The translations under genes were made by a program, and so were the position numbers. Below, piece by piece: positions 1 to 14,093 of a stretch of DNA of 64,000 nucleotides; position 1 is the stretch's first letter, and the number at the start of each line of letters is the position of its first letter. The stretch comes from Antennarius striatus (taxonomy: Eukaryota > Chordata > Actinopteri > Lophiiformes > Antennariidae), in NCBI RefSeq assembly GCF_040054535.1, contig NC_090789.1, positions 5,448,197 to 5,512,196 of the forward strand, in the 5' to 3' direction. The notes below the pieces were generated by a model. It was given only the letters and a program-made list of their open reading frames with translations, searched no databases and was not told the origin of the DNA.

Positions 1-1970
1 TCCACTGAGTTAAATATGAAGTGAAGGCCCGGTCGACCCAGGTCAGGGAATTTTTGTTGCAAAGGATTGCTGGGAAACCAAGAACTGCATCTGTTTTTTG
101 GTTTTCATTGCATCTATATGGTGCCTCATGAGGACAGGATCCACTTGGCACAATTTCTTGCCTCCCTGAGCACACAAATATGAAATGTTACCTTCAGATG
201 CTGTAAATATGGCAGAACACTGATTGCAAAAAATAAATGTCATCATAAACTCTGAATCCTGTTCAAGACTCCCCATTTTTGTTTGGTGGAAGATTTGCTT
301 CCTCTTCATCAGCCAGTGTGTCTTCTTTAATCTTGACTCATTTCTTTCCATTTTTGGTTTTCTGCGCTGTGTTTTCCAGTTCCGTTTCACATACGTGACT
401 TTATTTCTGTTTTTCGGTCCATTCTGCCTGTGCAAAACTCATCGCCTGGCAAAGCCATTTCTGTCATTTTGGCAATTTAAATTAGGGTGAGGTTAGAAGA
501 GCTTGATTTGATGAAGCGGGGCTCCCTGCTGCTTCCCCTCAAACACCGTAGAATCATTTTCATGTGAGAATGAGACGTTAGGAAAGGTATGAATAGAAAG
601 AAAGAATTCGTGCAGGGCCTGGTGTGCCAATTCAGTCATTCTCTTTAGTGCTGGAACAGTAATAATAATAATATCGGTATCTGGGCCAACTTTCAGAACT
701 CTGCGTTGCTGAAATGAGCTGGTGTTGATGTTGATGCTGCAGGTCAAGGCATCTTTGAAGTCACACTGCATTTAATGCAATACACAAGTCAAATATGCGA
801 GTATGCTGTTGAAAATGATAACATAAGGATGCATTTCAAATAAAAAAACCCATTTCTTTATGTATGCATGAGTAACAGACTGAAATAAAATAATTTCATG
901 CACACACTTGTGATCCTTCCTGCCTTGCATCTCTGATGACCCAACATTTCTGCGTGAGGGTCATGTGATCGGCCGTCCAGCTTATGACTGCTGCAGAATT
1001 GCAAACGTCATATACATCCCTTAATGGAAAGCACAGTCTTCATTTAGCTAAATTCAATAGCTCGGAGGATTATCATCTCCGCTGAAGCGCGTAATAACCA
1101 AAAAGGTCGTATCGTCATCATAATCATCATAACTCAACAAACCATAACTGCTGCAGCCTCCTTAATGGCTTTAAAAGTGTGTCAAGGCTCAAATCACAGC
1201 CACTGGTAACATTTTTAATGAGTGTCCTCTAAAGCACCAGCCTGCCAGTCGCTCTGAACCAGCTTTGAATGCAATGTCACTCTATCCTCTACTGGTTTGC
1301 CCCAGCATAGATCAAGATGTGCAAAAAGAACCCCGGGAATATTTGGGATTGATTTCTGGCTATTTTTACATGTCCTACTTGAACTAAATGGTTCAGACAC
1401 GCAGAGGAAGAAGTCGGGTGCTGAAAAGGCTTATTGAAACCCTAAAAAGAAAGTTCTCCGAAGAAACTAAACGTCGCTAAAAGAGAGGATGCTTTGGCGT
1501 GGAGCTTTCAGCACCGATTAAAGACAGAGAGAAACCCATCTTTATTTCTCTCATTCCAGCCTGGCGTTCTAAAGGCATGAAAATTAACACGCCGAGAGCA
1601 CGTTAATGACCACATCCGACACCCATCGGGACAGATTTAATAAAAGACAGGTGACATTAACTGTCTCCGGAGACGAAAGGTTAAAGTCAAACCAACGGTG
1701 TTTCGTCCAGGAGCCACAGAGGAACACGGTACTCCTGCTGCACCCCCCTTCCAGCAGAGCAGAAATTACCCCTCTTATTAGGCCATAACTCAGGAGAGAA
1801 CAGAGCGCCTCAACAACACTCATTACCTGAGCTTATAGTGAACAGGCTACTGTCCAGCATCTCTGCTGCTACAATTATGTCAGCAGATGATGACTATCAT
1901 CACCAGTGTAATAAGAGCACAACAAGAGCACTGACATTATGGGCACTCCTGTGGAAATCTCCTACTTTTG

Positions 1971-1971
<1 letters not shown>
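1..1971. other. Noncoding stretch at left edge
   Basis: No exon, RNA gene or repeat family is recognisable here. A minus-strand open frame of 130 codons (435-43) is lysine-rich at its start and contains a few cysteines. It has no family resemblance that I can name, and no splice context or Kozak support. It is within the length expected by chance in AT-rich DNA, so it is not called a gene. Confidence 0.5.
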
Positions 1972-2003
<32 letters not shown>

Positions 2004-2026
2004 ACATAAATACACACAGACACACA

Positions 2027-2062
<36 letters not shown>
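1972..2062. repeat. (CA)n microsatellite, interrupted
   Basis: Dinucleotide CA repeat with a short non-CA interruption (cacataaataca) and CACAGA variants. It is the first of three CA tracts within 400 bp. Confidence 0.95.
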
Positions 2063-2063
<1 letters not shown>

Positions 2064-2196
2064 GAGGAGTGCTAGTGTAAAGCTCAACTGTGTTTCTGGT
2101 CTAGGTGCCATGAAAGGACTCAGTCACTTCACAGATCACCCATCAACTCGCCGTGACTGGCACAAGTGAGTGGGAACAAAAGACTCACTGTGGCCA

Positions 2197-2197
<1 letters not shown>

Positions 2198-2231
<34 letters not shown>

Positions 2232-2235
2232 ACAC
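2198..2235. repeat. (CA)n microsatellite
   Basis: Nearly perfect CA dinucleotide tract ending in CCACACCC. Confidence 0.95.
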
Positions 2236-2321
2236 CCGACCACCTCTTCGCTCTGCCAGCTGTCTCTCTCTCTGTCCCCACCCACAGCTGTGGCTATACA
2301 TCAAGCTAACTCGAACTTCAT

Positions 2322-2351
2322 GCACACGCACACACACACACACACACACAC
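2322..2351. repeat. (CA)n microsatellite
   Basis: Short CA dinucleotide tract with one G substitution near its 5' end. Confidence 0.9.
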
Positions 2352-5300
2352 CCAACCGGCAGACATGCCTTTACCAAAAAAACACCCTCTTCCTCCCTGT
2401 GGAGCGTTCCTCGCGTCTCCGCCTCACTAACAGACCGACTGCACCGTGTCATTCATCACCAGCACCACATACGGCTCAGCGGCATCACACCACTGCACAC
2501 GGTCACAACACACCAGCTCGTGCACGCTTCAAATGATGCAACGGGGCTGGATTGGTGCACCAGAACCAGTCTGATGTTCACCTCACAGATATTTCTTCTT
2601 CTTTCTTCTTCTATCTGCTATTGTTGTTTTCCAACTCTTTGCTTAACCTCCACTTCACACATGCCACACCCTTTCACCACTATGTTCCACTCCTCTATCC
2701 CCCCACCCTCCCCCACTGACAGATGTCCCCATGCCCAACTCATGGTTCACCCATCAATTTGCTAACCTCTAATTTCTTCCCTCCACCCCCCTCTCTCTCT
2801 CACACACACACTCAGCTTCCCCATTATTTATTTATCTCAATGCCTTTTTTTTTTAACCATATACACCCCTGAACCCCCCCACCCCCACTCCATTTAGAGC
2901 TGTGTGGCTGGTCAGTCATGACCCAGTGTCCCAGCCAACTTAGCCTCCACCCTTGCATTGTGGCGACCGGCGGCCGCCGACGCCCCTTTCATCCCACCTG
3001 CCTTCGTAACCAGAGCCCTACGAAGCCATTCATTGAGGCTACGCTACCGGCTGCCTTATTATTGTCAAGTTATAATAAAGCAGCGGGTGGGGCTTCACAA
3101 GTTGGACTATTTATGGACTGGGACGCAAGATTCTAAGAACTTCTTTGCCTTTTATGGATTAAGTTGCATGTACCCCATATTTAAATGAAACAAAGAGAAA
3201 ACGGGTGGAAGAAATAGAAAAAAAACACAGGAAGAGGTCATTCCCTTCATTGCTGCGGGTATGTCGTCACTGGACCATTCACTACACCCCCACACCCCCC
3301 CACCCACCGACACATTCATTCACTGAGAGCATGGAAACAGACACTCGTCAGCCTGTACTGTAATTAATCCTGAAAAGCACTGACGGTTAACCTCATTGCA
3401 TCAGGTTGAGGGGTAATTTCTTCCCATCTCGATATTTTTCTTCACATTCTGTCAGGAAACGATGGATTGATGCGCCGGTGATGGCGTGATGTGGTTCAGG
3501 CGTTTTCATCACTGCTGCATTTGCAGAAAACTTTCACCAACAAATCAGAGGACGATAAGTCAATCCTGTAGTTCTCCAACCATCATTAAAAAAAAAGTCT
3601 TTAGTATTTACTGTGCTTTTTCCCCCACAACACTGTATGGGCAAAGGAAGATGAACGCACATAAAACTACAAATAAAAAGAGTTAAGCTTCACCCCCAGA
3701 CAATGAAGGAAGAGGCACAGCAACAAGCCCCCAAGGCAACATTAAACCAGACTAGACTGCAATTACAATCCCCCTCTTTTATCAACAGGGAGCCACATGT
3801 AGCCCAACTGAGCTGAGCCACACCATGTGATCCATCAGCTTTCAAAACATAGCTGGAAATAAATAAGATTTAGCCCACTGACATGAAACATCCACAGAAA
3901 ATGGTGACAGAGTAAGGCAGGTGGTTTTACTGAAGGGGAATCTTCTCTAGCTACAAACTAGTAAGAATCCTAGAGCTCAACACAATGGATCGAGTCTGAG
4001 AGACAACAAAACATTCTTTAATGGTTGTTCTTTGATGGCAGGGAAGCCCTGGGTCTATAGACACAACAGCATCACCAGCAGGAATGATAAGAAGCAGAAA
4101 TACTGATAAACACCCAATGGGAAGATAAAATATCTGTTTTGCTATGGGTGTCTTTCACAATAAAAAAAATGTGTCGTCAGGCAAGAGGGGGGAAAAAAAG
4201 AGTTTGGTGTTTTTAAATGTTTGTGGAGCACAAGTCAAACAGCCTGAGGAAGTAACAGATACAAATTTAAAGCTCATTTTCAAACACTGTGGATTCATAC
4301 AGTAAATAGGACCTGTCCATTAGGCCTTGAGCTTCACCTGTTCTTACAAATCCCCCATGCAAAACCTTGGTTGCAACCCCAAAGGTAGTCCAGATGTATT
4401 ATCCTGTCAGACAGCACATTCAGCCATCATGAACAGGTGATGAAAGGCAAAGTCGGGGTGTGAGGGCGCTAACGGTTTGTTTCTACAGGCTGGCTGGAGC
4501 CAACAAACTCGCTACAGGCGGTTAGCGAGCTCCAAAGTAACAGCAGGAGGAACGACTACTGGAGCCGGGTGCAGATTGATCTGTTCCAGATGCCCTTCAG
4601 AACACCACCGGTCAGGTGATGGAGGGTATTAATATACGGTTATCTAGGAGGGAAGGCAGGAGAGGAGTAAGACACTGGAATAGACGGTTAGGATATTGAA
4701 TAAAGGAAAGAGTCTGAAATCAAAATGACTTGTTCCCTGAAGTTTCTCCCGTTTCCTGCTTAATTCAGAGACTTCAGAAGCAACACCAACGTAAAGACGC
4801 ACACCTTCAATCCACAGATCGCAGCTTCCCAGCCAGAGAGAATGGGGGAGTTGGTGACCTTGGTAAACTATGAGAGATCCTCCTCTCCTCCTCAGTCTCC
4901 CTTATTCTGGAAGGAGCTCGTCGATTCCAAAGGAAGGCACTGAGCCTCCTGCCATGATAGAACGGGTTCAAATGCATTAAATATGCAGTATGTTTAGCTA
5001 TGCGCTAATGCGTTGTGAGTTGCACAGTGGGAATGATACTCCCCCATCCCTCACTCCTTCACTGCACCACGCTCCCCATTTCCTGCAGTTATTGTCAGGT
5101 TTTGCCAAGAAGAAAATAAATAAATGAAATAGAATGGTTGTTTTGGCTTTACATCTCTGAGGATTCCGGGTTTAACAGCACAGCTACGCTGCCTAAGGTT
5201 GTCGATACAATATCTGACAGTCTCCGAAGTATCAAAACAGTAAAAAGAGGATGAACACACTCTCAATCAACACCTGCATTAATATTGGTGTTGTATATGT

Positions 5301-8300
5301 TTTAATCTATTCAGGGAGTCTCTTTTTCCCTTGTGCAAGTTGTTAATTAAAAGGTAAAGAAGAAACAGATTGTGTGCAAAGAGGTAAGTTTAAAAAATAC
5401 ACCACTGGAACCAGAGCATAGCACACTATGATGGTGATGATGAGGCTTTACTTGGATGACCTTCACGGAATATTATATATTATACTAACCAACACGTCTG
5501 AGCAATAACCTGAAAATGGACTTGAACCAACTTTCTCTACCTCTCGCCAGTTTTTCTCACATCGTTTGCTATGATTAATACTTTTCCTTGTGAAAATACC
5601 GCCCCACGCTCTCTATGCCCCATCCAATTTCCGTGATGTTCATTCAGAACAACATCTCCACACAAAGCAGACCGGGGTGACACAAACGCAAGACTCATAG
5701 GTCTCGAACTGGAGGACTTGAACCTAAAAAAAAAAGAATGATGCATCATTTTGGTTTTAGTGAAGATGACGCCACATAAAATGGAAAAAAACATCTCACA
5801 CAGTTCAGTTTTTAAAGTCCACACCTTTTCAGAAATCTCTGTAGCCAGTGGAAGACAAAAGGAGATAAAATAAATAAGTGTTCATTAATTACAATCAAGA
5901 CAAAGCTCACAAGACATCCATGAGTCCATACTCATCTAGTAGGAGCAGAGAACAAGAAAACAAGACTGAAGGAGCACAATATTATTGCACACTTTTAACT
6001 TTTTATCTTTTCTACTGAACCATATCCAGCGAAACAACAGGTTACTTTTACTGCTGCTCCACTTCACTGACGCTCCGGTCATCCACACATCCTGTCGGCT
6101 GTGATCGCGGAGCAGCACCCGACGAGATCATCATTGCCTGTACACCCGTGACACAAAGAGACGGCGTGGGGCCAACATCCCACTGGATCCTGCATTCACA
6201 ATATACAACCCACACCAGCACATCTAAGTTCACACAAAACACACAAGATCCAGCAGAGCCTTTATTATTCCTCGTTAAAACTCAGAGTCTAAACTCCCCA
6301 CAATGCACCTCCACCCGGATACCATTCCCCTTCACACAAACTCCAATGTGGTCGTTTTAATAAATGGAAAGCAGTGCAAAGAGTCAAAAATATAATTTTG
6401 TTCTTCCATCTAATACAAATGGGTATTTTTTGGTATAAAAAAAGCGATAATTCAAATGATTTTCTAACGAAAGCATCACTATAAATGCAACAGGAGGGTA
6501 CCAGAATAACCTCCTGCATCGTAAATGTGATTAAGCATTCCAGACTATTTTTTTTAGTCTGGGGTCATCTTTAATAAAACCTAACACACCTGATGAACAC
6601 TCTTTTTTAGGAATCAGTTCTTCTTGTAGAGATCTCTCAGCTCATTGATTACGCTCAATAAATCTCTGCTGTTTCGTATGTACCTTTATTTCTAGGAGTA
6701 TTGTAGACAAACAGTCTCCCTCTATTGACCCCCCCACTCACTGAAGACAGCAATGGTTAACAATGTCAGGGGAATCATACTGCAATAACTCATGTGTGTG
6801 CTTGAAACCTTGGTAGAGAAAATGCTCATATTTCCATGAAGATGGAGAAAGAGGAAACAAAACAAAGAGATCCAAAGGTGAATGGATCGATGGAGGGATG
6901 GAACGGCTACCATCCATGTGTGAACAGCAAACAGAGATCAAACAATGACCTATAATATTATATACCACCTAACGGACTGAAACACATGCATGTGCTACTG
7001 TATAGATCACAGCTACCCTGTGTTTAGCACCTGGGTCATCCTCAAACACCAGCGCGCATGTACAGTATGGAGAAAAACACACGGTGTAGAAAAATAAGAG
7101 CTCACACAGCAGTGAAACTGTCAGATTTCCACCGCACACACGCAGACACGCCATAAATCATACACCAAACCATTCTGAAGTCACCGACAAACACGCACAA
7201 TCCTACTACAGCAGCTGTGTGTGGTTTGGCAGACTGCAGCACCTGCTCACATGTTGGCAAGTCGAATAAAAGTACCCGAATTCAGAATGTAAAGTCAGCT
7301 CAAAGCCATCCAACAGCTGGAGCTGGGATATACCGGTTAGACTGTGATACCATTCACCAATTTATCCTTCCGATCTGCCAGACTCAAAGGGCTAAAGAGG
7401 CTCTTAGCAGAGTGATGCTAAATGCCACACGCGCACACACACACACACGCAGCGAGAGAGCTAATGTATATGGAGCTCTGCAGCAGCACCACAGTCCAAT
7501 GCAGCAGGCAGAGCACACAAATCTGTTTCTGGGTCATCCTGGGCTGCTTCACTCCACATAAAGTCTAGACTGTGGCTGTAAAACACGCCTGAGGATGCTC
7601 TCTGATTGAACTACTGCATATCATGATTAAAAAAATAAAAAAATAAAAAATCAGCGTTCAATAATCAAAACTGTTACAATATCAGATTTCTGAATAAATC
7701 AACTTCAGAACTGCTTTCTTTAATCTTATTAATTGCATTTTTGGGGGGGACGGGGGGGCACAACAGTGGTCCCGGCTCTGAATTCAGCTCAAGGCGACAA
7801 TCGGTAAATGAAAGAGCAGAACATGGCGGGGGTACCTATGAGCTCTCTCTCTCTCTCTCTCCTCTCCCACCTATGTTTGCCTGGCTGTCTGGCACCTTCT
7901 CATCGCACCTTGAGTATCTACCTGCTGTTTTAATTAACTGCATTCCACAGGGAGCAATTATGCAAGGCAACATCCATCTCATTTGGAGCTGCAAATTAAT
8001 CCAACCTCAAGCAGCCGAAGGACAGGCTCACCAGCGTGTGATTCATGCAAGGATACCAGTGCGTTTAAGTTGCTTCTCTCTCTAGTCAATTCTATAATGG
8101 CTGTTAGCAAACAAAAGATCTATGAAGCGACAGAGCTGACGGAAAACTTCCCACCCTGAAGTTACTTTAAGGCCACAATCATGAGCTTTAAAGGGGGGGG
8201 GGGGGCAAAAATTGGCCAAACAAGTTCATTAAGATGGACAGATTGCAGGCTGGGCATCCATCATGGAGAAAACAATTTACATACCTCCACCTCCACCCCA

Positions 8301-10073
8301 CCCCGGGGAGCAAAGAACAGAGAGCAAAAACGTAAATGTGTGTGTGTGGGGAGGGGGGGGCTGTATTACCATGTGAGAGCAAACAGATGAGAACAAAGTC
8401 AAGGAGATGGAGGAGAGGGAGAAGCTAAAAACGAGCCAGACAGAAAGATATGGCGTGTGTGAGAAAGTGAGAAAGCTAATGAGAGGAAGATAACAAGCTG
8501 ATAACAGGGGGGTTTAGGGGGTGGTGGTGGTGGGGAGGGGGGGGCTCGCAGCTCGAGAACTGGCGAGGTTGCACCTCAGGAGGTGGTGAGAGGATGCCAA
8601 ATAGCAGGCAGTGTCAAATTGGAGCACACCGTGATCCCGTGTGTGTGTGTGCTGCAGGTACTCTTTCCTCTCTGTCAACTAATTGCGGTTCATTATTTAA
8701 ACAAAAAAAAACAAAAAACAACACACCAAAGCGCTCAAGTTTAATTCCCTCGCTTTATATCGCTGATGACTTCAAGTGGAAGTGAAGGCAGCTATATTTC
8801 ATCTTCTCGCTTTTCATTGACTGCCCTGATGCAGCACTCCATCATCATTTGCCAGACCCTGTGGGTGGAGAGCAGTTTTTATTCCAGCCAGTCGTCCAAT
8901 CACAACCTGGGGTTTGCTACGGCGAAATAAAACTTGTTTGTACAATGTGTGTGTACATTCCCCTTAACGTATAGATCCATCAGGTTTGCTGTAAATCTGA
9001 AATATCAATCCTTTCCACGGAGCTTCAAAAGCACGCTTCAGCTCCAAACTGGACGACTCCAGGCTGAAGCTGTGCTCACATCAAGCCTCACATACCGGAT
9101 TGAGTTAGTGGTTTGTTCAAAAATTGTGTTCCATGACTGCTAAAAGTTGTGCCAGATGAGAATGTGAAACCAAACATCAATCTCTAGCCCACTGTCAACC
9201 ACACTTACATAGTGGGGGGGGTGGGTGGGTTGCAAATTTAGGCCAAAAATCTCTGTGCAACACCAGAATCTCTCGGTGAAGTATGCAGAGACTCAGATTT
9301 CACTTCAAATAACAGCAGGAACAACTGCAGATGGACAATAACCTCAGACTGAGCTCTGCTGATGCCAAAACGCGACCCAGAGCTCGATGACTGACCACAT
9401 GTCTGCTTATAAAACACAACCGTCTTCTGTATCCAGGCTGTAGGTTTCCTGTCGAGTGGACACGATAACGGCGACGGACGTGAGGCTCCATCACAACAGG
9501 GACATCCTCGGCAGACTCAGACTCTAGATTCTGTAGTAAAGAAGTCATTTTGGGAATCTTACAGACGGATGAAATTGATTAATCATGAACGTAATTGGTA
9601 AAGTAATCAAGAATGAAATTAGCTGCAGCCCTGATGGAATCACTATGGCAACAAATGCATAAACATTCAGCATTACACTAATGTGTAATCTTATAGTGTT
9701 ATTTCTTTTTTAAATTAGTAGTAAAAGCAGAAGTCTCATTGTGGACTCACTCAACTACAGCGGTAATATTTCTGGGTTTTAAAGCTAAATAAACACAAAA
9801 ACCTCTAAGAAGAATGCAATAAAAAAAAAGGGGGGGGACCATTCCATTCATCAGAATCAGGAGCAGGAACGTGCATATTCTGATTCAAGTAACAAAACAC
9901 CAAATACAGTAACAGGTAGTCGTTTATCACCAAAGTTTGTTGAACACTGACGGTGAATCTGGAGACTTTTAACATCACAAGTCATGATTGTGTCCCATAA
10001 TGACCGAGAGTCCAGAAGTTTACGCGCCGCGCACATTAAAGCGGCTGTAATTAGAAGGGAGGGGGGAGGATGG

Positions 10074-10075
<2 letters not shown>
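2352..10075. other. Noncoding stretch, no genes recognised
   Basis: Apart from pyrimidine-rich patches (2590-2890), a short CT tract (7843-7865) and a 13-G run (8193-8205), nothing here looks coding on either strand. A unique block at 7925-8010 contains several homeodomain-type TAATTA/TTAAT cores and might be a conserved regulatory element, but this cannot be decided from one sequence. Confidence 0.5.

Positions 10076-10136
<61 letters not shown>
10076..10136. repeat. (TG)n microsatellite
   Basis: About 30 uninterrupted TG units. Confidence 0.97.
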
Positions 10137-10137
<1 letters not shown>

Positions 10138-10640
10138 TTCTAAAACGCATCACTTTGGGGTATCAAGCCAAACAACATGCGCCGAGCCAGCCGTTCCATT
10201 GGCGGCTGCCGCGTTGGCGACGCGCAAACTTGCAGCTCGATGTTTAACAAGCAGGTTAATGTTCACTGCAGTGCGTGTGTGTGTGTGTGTGTGTATGTGT
10301 GTGTGTGTGTGTTAGCGGAGTGAGCCGCGATGCTTCAACAATAATACACGCACGTTCATCAATAAATAATGCGAATGATTATTTAAAAAAAAAAAAAAAA
10401 AAGGAAGAGCGTTCCGAAACCGCTACTTGACAAAAGTAAAGGGACGCACACGGAGAGGAAGCAGCGAGGAGGAAACGCAGCTGAATGTGGCGACAACAAC
10501 GGAGACGGAGACGGAAAAAGCTCGCAGAGGCGCAGAGAACATCGGCAACATTTTTTGCGCAAAACAAGTGAAGCTAGAAATAAAATAACACAGAAATGTG
10601 CAAGAAATGAGAGCATTGACAAACCTGACGGAGCGAGGAC
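10138..10640. promoter_or_regulatory. CpG-rich promoter-like patch, unassigned
   Basis: Unlike its AT-rich surroundings this patch is rich in CpG (for example around 10180-10240 and 10430-10560). It has an inverted CCAAT box in a GC setting (ATTGGCGG near 10198) and purine-rich 5'UTR-like sequence. A second TG tract (10275-10312) and an A18 run interrupt it. This looks like a vertebrate first-exon or promoter region, but I see no coding exon attached to it, and the strand is undecided. Confidence 0.35.
10275..10312. repeat. (TG)n microsatellite
   Basis: TG dinucleotide tract with one TA interruption. Confidence 0.95.
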
Positions 10641-10686
10641 ACTTCTCCAACTACAGATGTCCGGAGTTGTGGTGTGTGTTGTTGTA

Positions 10687-10699
10687 TGTGTGTGTGTGT

Positions 10700-10731
<32 letters not shown>
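10687..10731. repeat. (TG)n microsatellite
   Basis: TG tract with one GA interruption, followed about 15 bp later by a (CT)n stretch (10746-10762). Confidence 0.95.
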
Positions 10732-10763
10732 ATGTATGCTTTCCCTCTCTCTCTCTCTCTCTC

Positions 10764-13700
10764 CTCTGCCGTGGGTAGTGCTGATGTTTCCACTTCCTCC
10801 TTTCTTCTGCCGTCTGCTGGCTGCCTCGGTGACACCAGATCGAGGATGCATGGATGCATGAGAGCTGCAACTCAGTGACTCACGGCTTTAATGAGTGGCG
10901 ACGAGAAGATTTTTGCGGAACCACCCCGCTGGTATAAATAGAGCCACGCATGCCATTGGATTCAATGAAGAATGGTGTAGAACATATAAATATAGATGTA
11001 TAAAAAATATAAAAAAAATTTTTTTTAATTAATTCAAATTTATGCGCATCAAACAAATTCAAACTAACCACGAGGTGAGCTGAGATTTACAGAAAGGGTT
11101 CAAGAAAGTATTTTTTTTATTAACTTATTAACACATCGGTTATATAGCAAAATTTATTTTTGATCTAGAATAGTTTTATGATGTGTGGAATAAAATCCTG
11201 CTATTTGTATTTAGGGAACGCAGAGCACGTTTTCATTTCTTCCCTGATCTTGCACGCCCCTAGTGGACACTAGTTTGAACTACAACATTTTAACAAATGT
11301 TCTCAAGTAAATAGAGGTTTAGGTTGATTTATAATAAATTCTATCTGTGCAAGGGAACACAATGTGACCACCTCCCACCTTGCAGTTTGGAGAGGAAGGC
11401 AAACAGGAACAATGACTTAAATAATTCACTGTGGATGGTGGCTACCCTGACTCCATCCATGCAAGGAGTAGATGGAAGGTGTGATTATGACCTTTTAATG
11501 TTTCATTGTGCCTCAGCACTACTATATTTTCGCTGGACATCAATGTACACAGAAGGTTATACTATGTCCCAGTGGTCAGCGACATCAAGGCCATTTCCAT
11601 CTAATCTTATAATTGCAAACTCTCATCTTGATTTGTAATCTGGAGTGACACACCCAGGACTGATCCCTCTGTCTTTATGTTTTTTTTAAATGGTAAACAA
11701 CACAAGATTCCAGAGGTTTCCCATTTGTGAACTTTTAATCTGAATAAACACTGGCTGTGCATGGCTTATAACAGAAAGCACAGATACTAGATGTCTTAAT
11801 GAATGCATGTTGGATAACTTTAAAGCATCAGATGAGTCCAAACCATACTTAATTCTACCAGGCAGATGTGCAAACAAACAAAAGTGAAATGTTTTCCTTT
11901 ATTCACGTCTTATCATTAAAATATGCTGACTTTTTCATCTGTTTTTACCTTCAGTCTTGTTCCCTGCGACAGCAAAAAGTCTGTGGAGTGGATTTAAACC
12001 AGACCTGAACTGTTTTAATTACTGCACGCTGCATTCAGTGAAAGCAGCACTATGTACCTCCACAACCAATAAAATGCAGTCGCTCTTATTTAGTGTTTCA
12101 TGTGGTAAACCTTCCATTATGCGTGGAATTCAGTTGTCACTTGGACCCAGTTGTGTAACTCACTTAACTTTGGAACAATACTGTTTCACAACCTCAGGCT
12201 AAACCATCTGCACATCTGCTGTGAAGATAACACATAACCAAAAAAATAAAAGAATTGTTTTTGCATTTTTTTCCCCCCTTTTGGCAACACATAAATATTA
12301 TTCATGAGTTAAGTGCAGTGCTGTTAAGGATTAGGCTTTGTCTAGTTTTCTGCAAATATATTGCGTCTCTAACACAATCTGCACTGTGAGTCAGGCTTGG
12401 CACTCGATCTGACCTGTCCCTTGTCCAAGAAGACAGAACGCTTCAATAAAGTCTCTCCGCTGAGCAAATTCTCTGTACGTGGCACAACCTCCCTCTGAGC
12501 AGCTTCTGACGGAGTCTCATCTGGGAGATTCATGGCTGTGCTCAAGATGGACCGAAAAAAGAAAAGTCAACGTGGAACAGATCGTTTTGCTGAAGCCATT
12601 TGGAATGAGATGGACGGACCTGTCACACAAAAAACCAGCAAATGAATAAGTGCTCAATCAGCAACTTAAACGCTCTCATGACAGTATAATCCAAGCCTTT
12701 TGATTGAACTGCTTCATGGACACACAATCCCTAAAGCATTTGAGCTTATGACATAAATCTAAATGGAAATCTAGTTTGTTTGTTCCCTATAGATGCTCTG
12801 TAATTGTCTCTGTATCAAGGTCATTAGGAAGCGGGAATGTTCCACGCTCATTTCCTCAGGGATTCAAAACATGCTGCTAATGAAGGAGAGAAACACCGGA
12901 CAAAACACCATTTCTTATGAGAGCTATCTCCTGCAAGCTGCTGGTTGAAAACCAGATTCGATTACTGGTTCAAGGTAGCTCAGCTGGGAGATTTTGGATT
13001 TCTGTGTTGCTTCGGGTACAGACTGTAAAATTATTTCTGAGAAACACTCTTAAGTATCTTTAGACTGCTGCTAGGATAAGATGAAACAGAAAATTTCTTT
13101 CATTTCCCAGGACGGTCGACGCTGTCCCACATTGAGAGTCTTAATGATCACATTTGCGGAATTTTGGAGCCTAGAGCTGGGCAAACATCGGAGGAAAAAC
13201 AGCCATATTTATTTTCAGTATAAGGTAACAGAGTCACATTCATTATCTCCTGTCGCTGTAGATTTAAACAGTAAATAAGCATATTCTAACCTCAAATAAT
13301 TCCAAATATTTATGTACAGTCACAAGCATTCATACATTCAGGCTTGCGTCGAAGATATATTATAACGTACCTTTTTTTTTCTGTCTGCATTTAAGATGCA
13401 CTATAATCATCTTATTTAAAAGCAGTGTGATGACGGGGATAAAAAAAAATCGTGATGGAAAATACAATCTCTTAATAACACACTGTATTTGCTGACGTGA
13501 TAAACTAACACAGAAGACGACCTTTCATCTGCAAGGTTAATATATAGGAGTTCAGATTCATTATGCATGCTGGTGTTTTTCAACATGCGTTTGCACTAAG
13601 GCACCGGCGCACACACACGCACACACACAAACACTAACTGAGGCAGCGGATCCACGAGACCCTGAACCGTGTCATCTAGCAGAGGATGCAAATGAAAGCA

Positions 13701-13891
13701 GTCACCTCAGAGTGAATGAATTGGCTGGGAGGAGTCATGCATTCTGGATTTAAAATTTTATCTGGCAGAGAAAAAAAAAAGATCAGAGGACTTCAGAGTT
13801 CAGTTCCTACAATTGCTCCTACTTCATTCACATTCTCCTCCTATGTTTAGGACACCTTGCAAAAAGGAAGATATCAGCACGTTCCAAACAC
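10764..13891. other. Intergenic / 3' flank of RP9
   Basis: AT-rich sequence without recognisable coding exons. Its right part (about 13200-13891) probably contains the RP9 3'UTR. A tRNA A-box-like string near 12974-12991 has no matching downstream B box and is not called a tRNA or SINE. Confidence 0.45.
13208..13213 (-). terminator. Candidate RP9 polyadenylation signal
   Basis: On the minus strand this reads AATAAA, about 680 nt beyond the RP9 stop codon. It is the nearest canonical signal I found downstream of the gene. Assignment rests on position alone. Confidence 0.35.
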
Positions 13892-14093
13892 TCAGTCTGA
13901 ATCTGAGGAGTCGCTGGCTTTGGAGGACTTGTGCTTTTGTTTCTTTTTCTTCTTCTTCTTGTCTTTCTTCTTCTTTTCCTTCCTCTTTTTCCTTTTCTTG
14001 CTACGATGGTGGTCGGAGGAAGAGGAGGATGAGGATGAGCTGTCTGCATTGGAGGAGGTGGAGTCCTGAAGCAGCTGCTGCAGCTGCTGGATC
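13892..14093 (-). CDS. rp9: RP9 coding exon 6 with stop codon
   Basis: Acceptor TTTCTAG. It encodes IQQLQQLLQDSTSS, then a nine-serine run (about 172-180), then a mostly Lys/Arg stretch, ending KASDSSDSD before TGA at 13894-13892. The plus strand of this exon is an uninterrupted polypyrimidine stretch, which gives long spurious frames on both strands. Confidence 0.93.

Noticed and set aside
43..435. 130-codon minus-strand open frame
   Set aside because: No recognisable domain, no splice or Kozak support, and a length reachable by chance in this composition.
1838..2536. Long His/Thr-rich open frames
   Set aside because: They are translations of CA repeats. The same applies to Cys/Val-rich frames over TG tracts near 10.1, 10.7, 38.8, 44.5, 56.1 and 60.4 kb.
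12974..12991. tRNA A-box-like string GGTAGCTCAGCTGGGAGA
   Set aside because: No B box at the right distance and no cloverleaf, so neither a tRNA nor a SINE can be supported.
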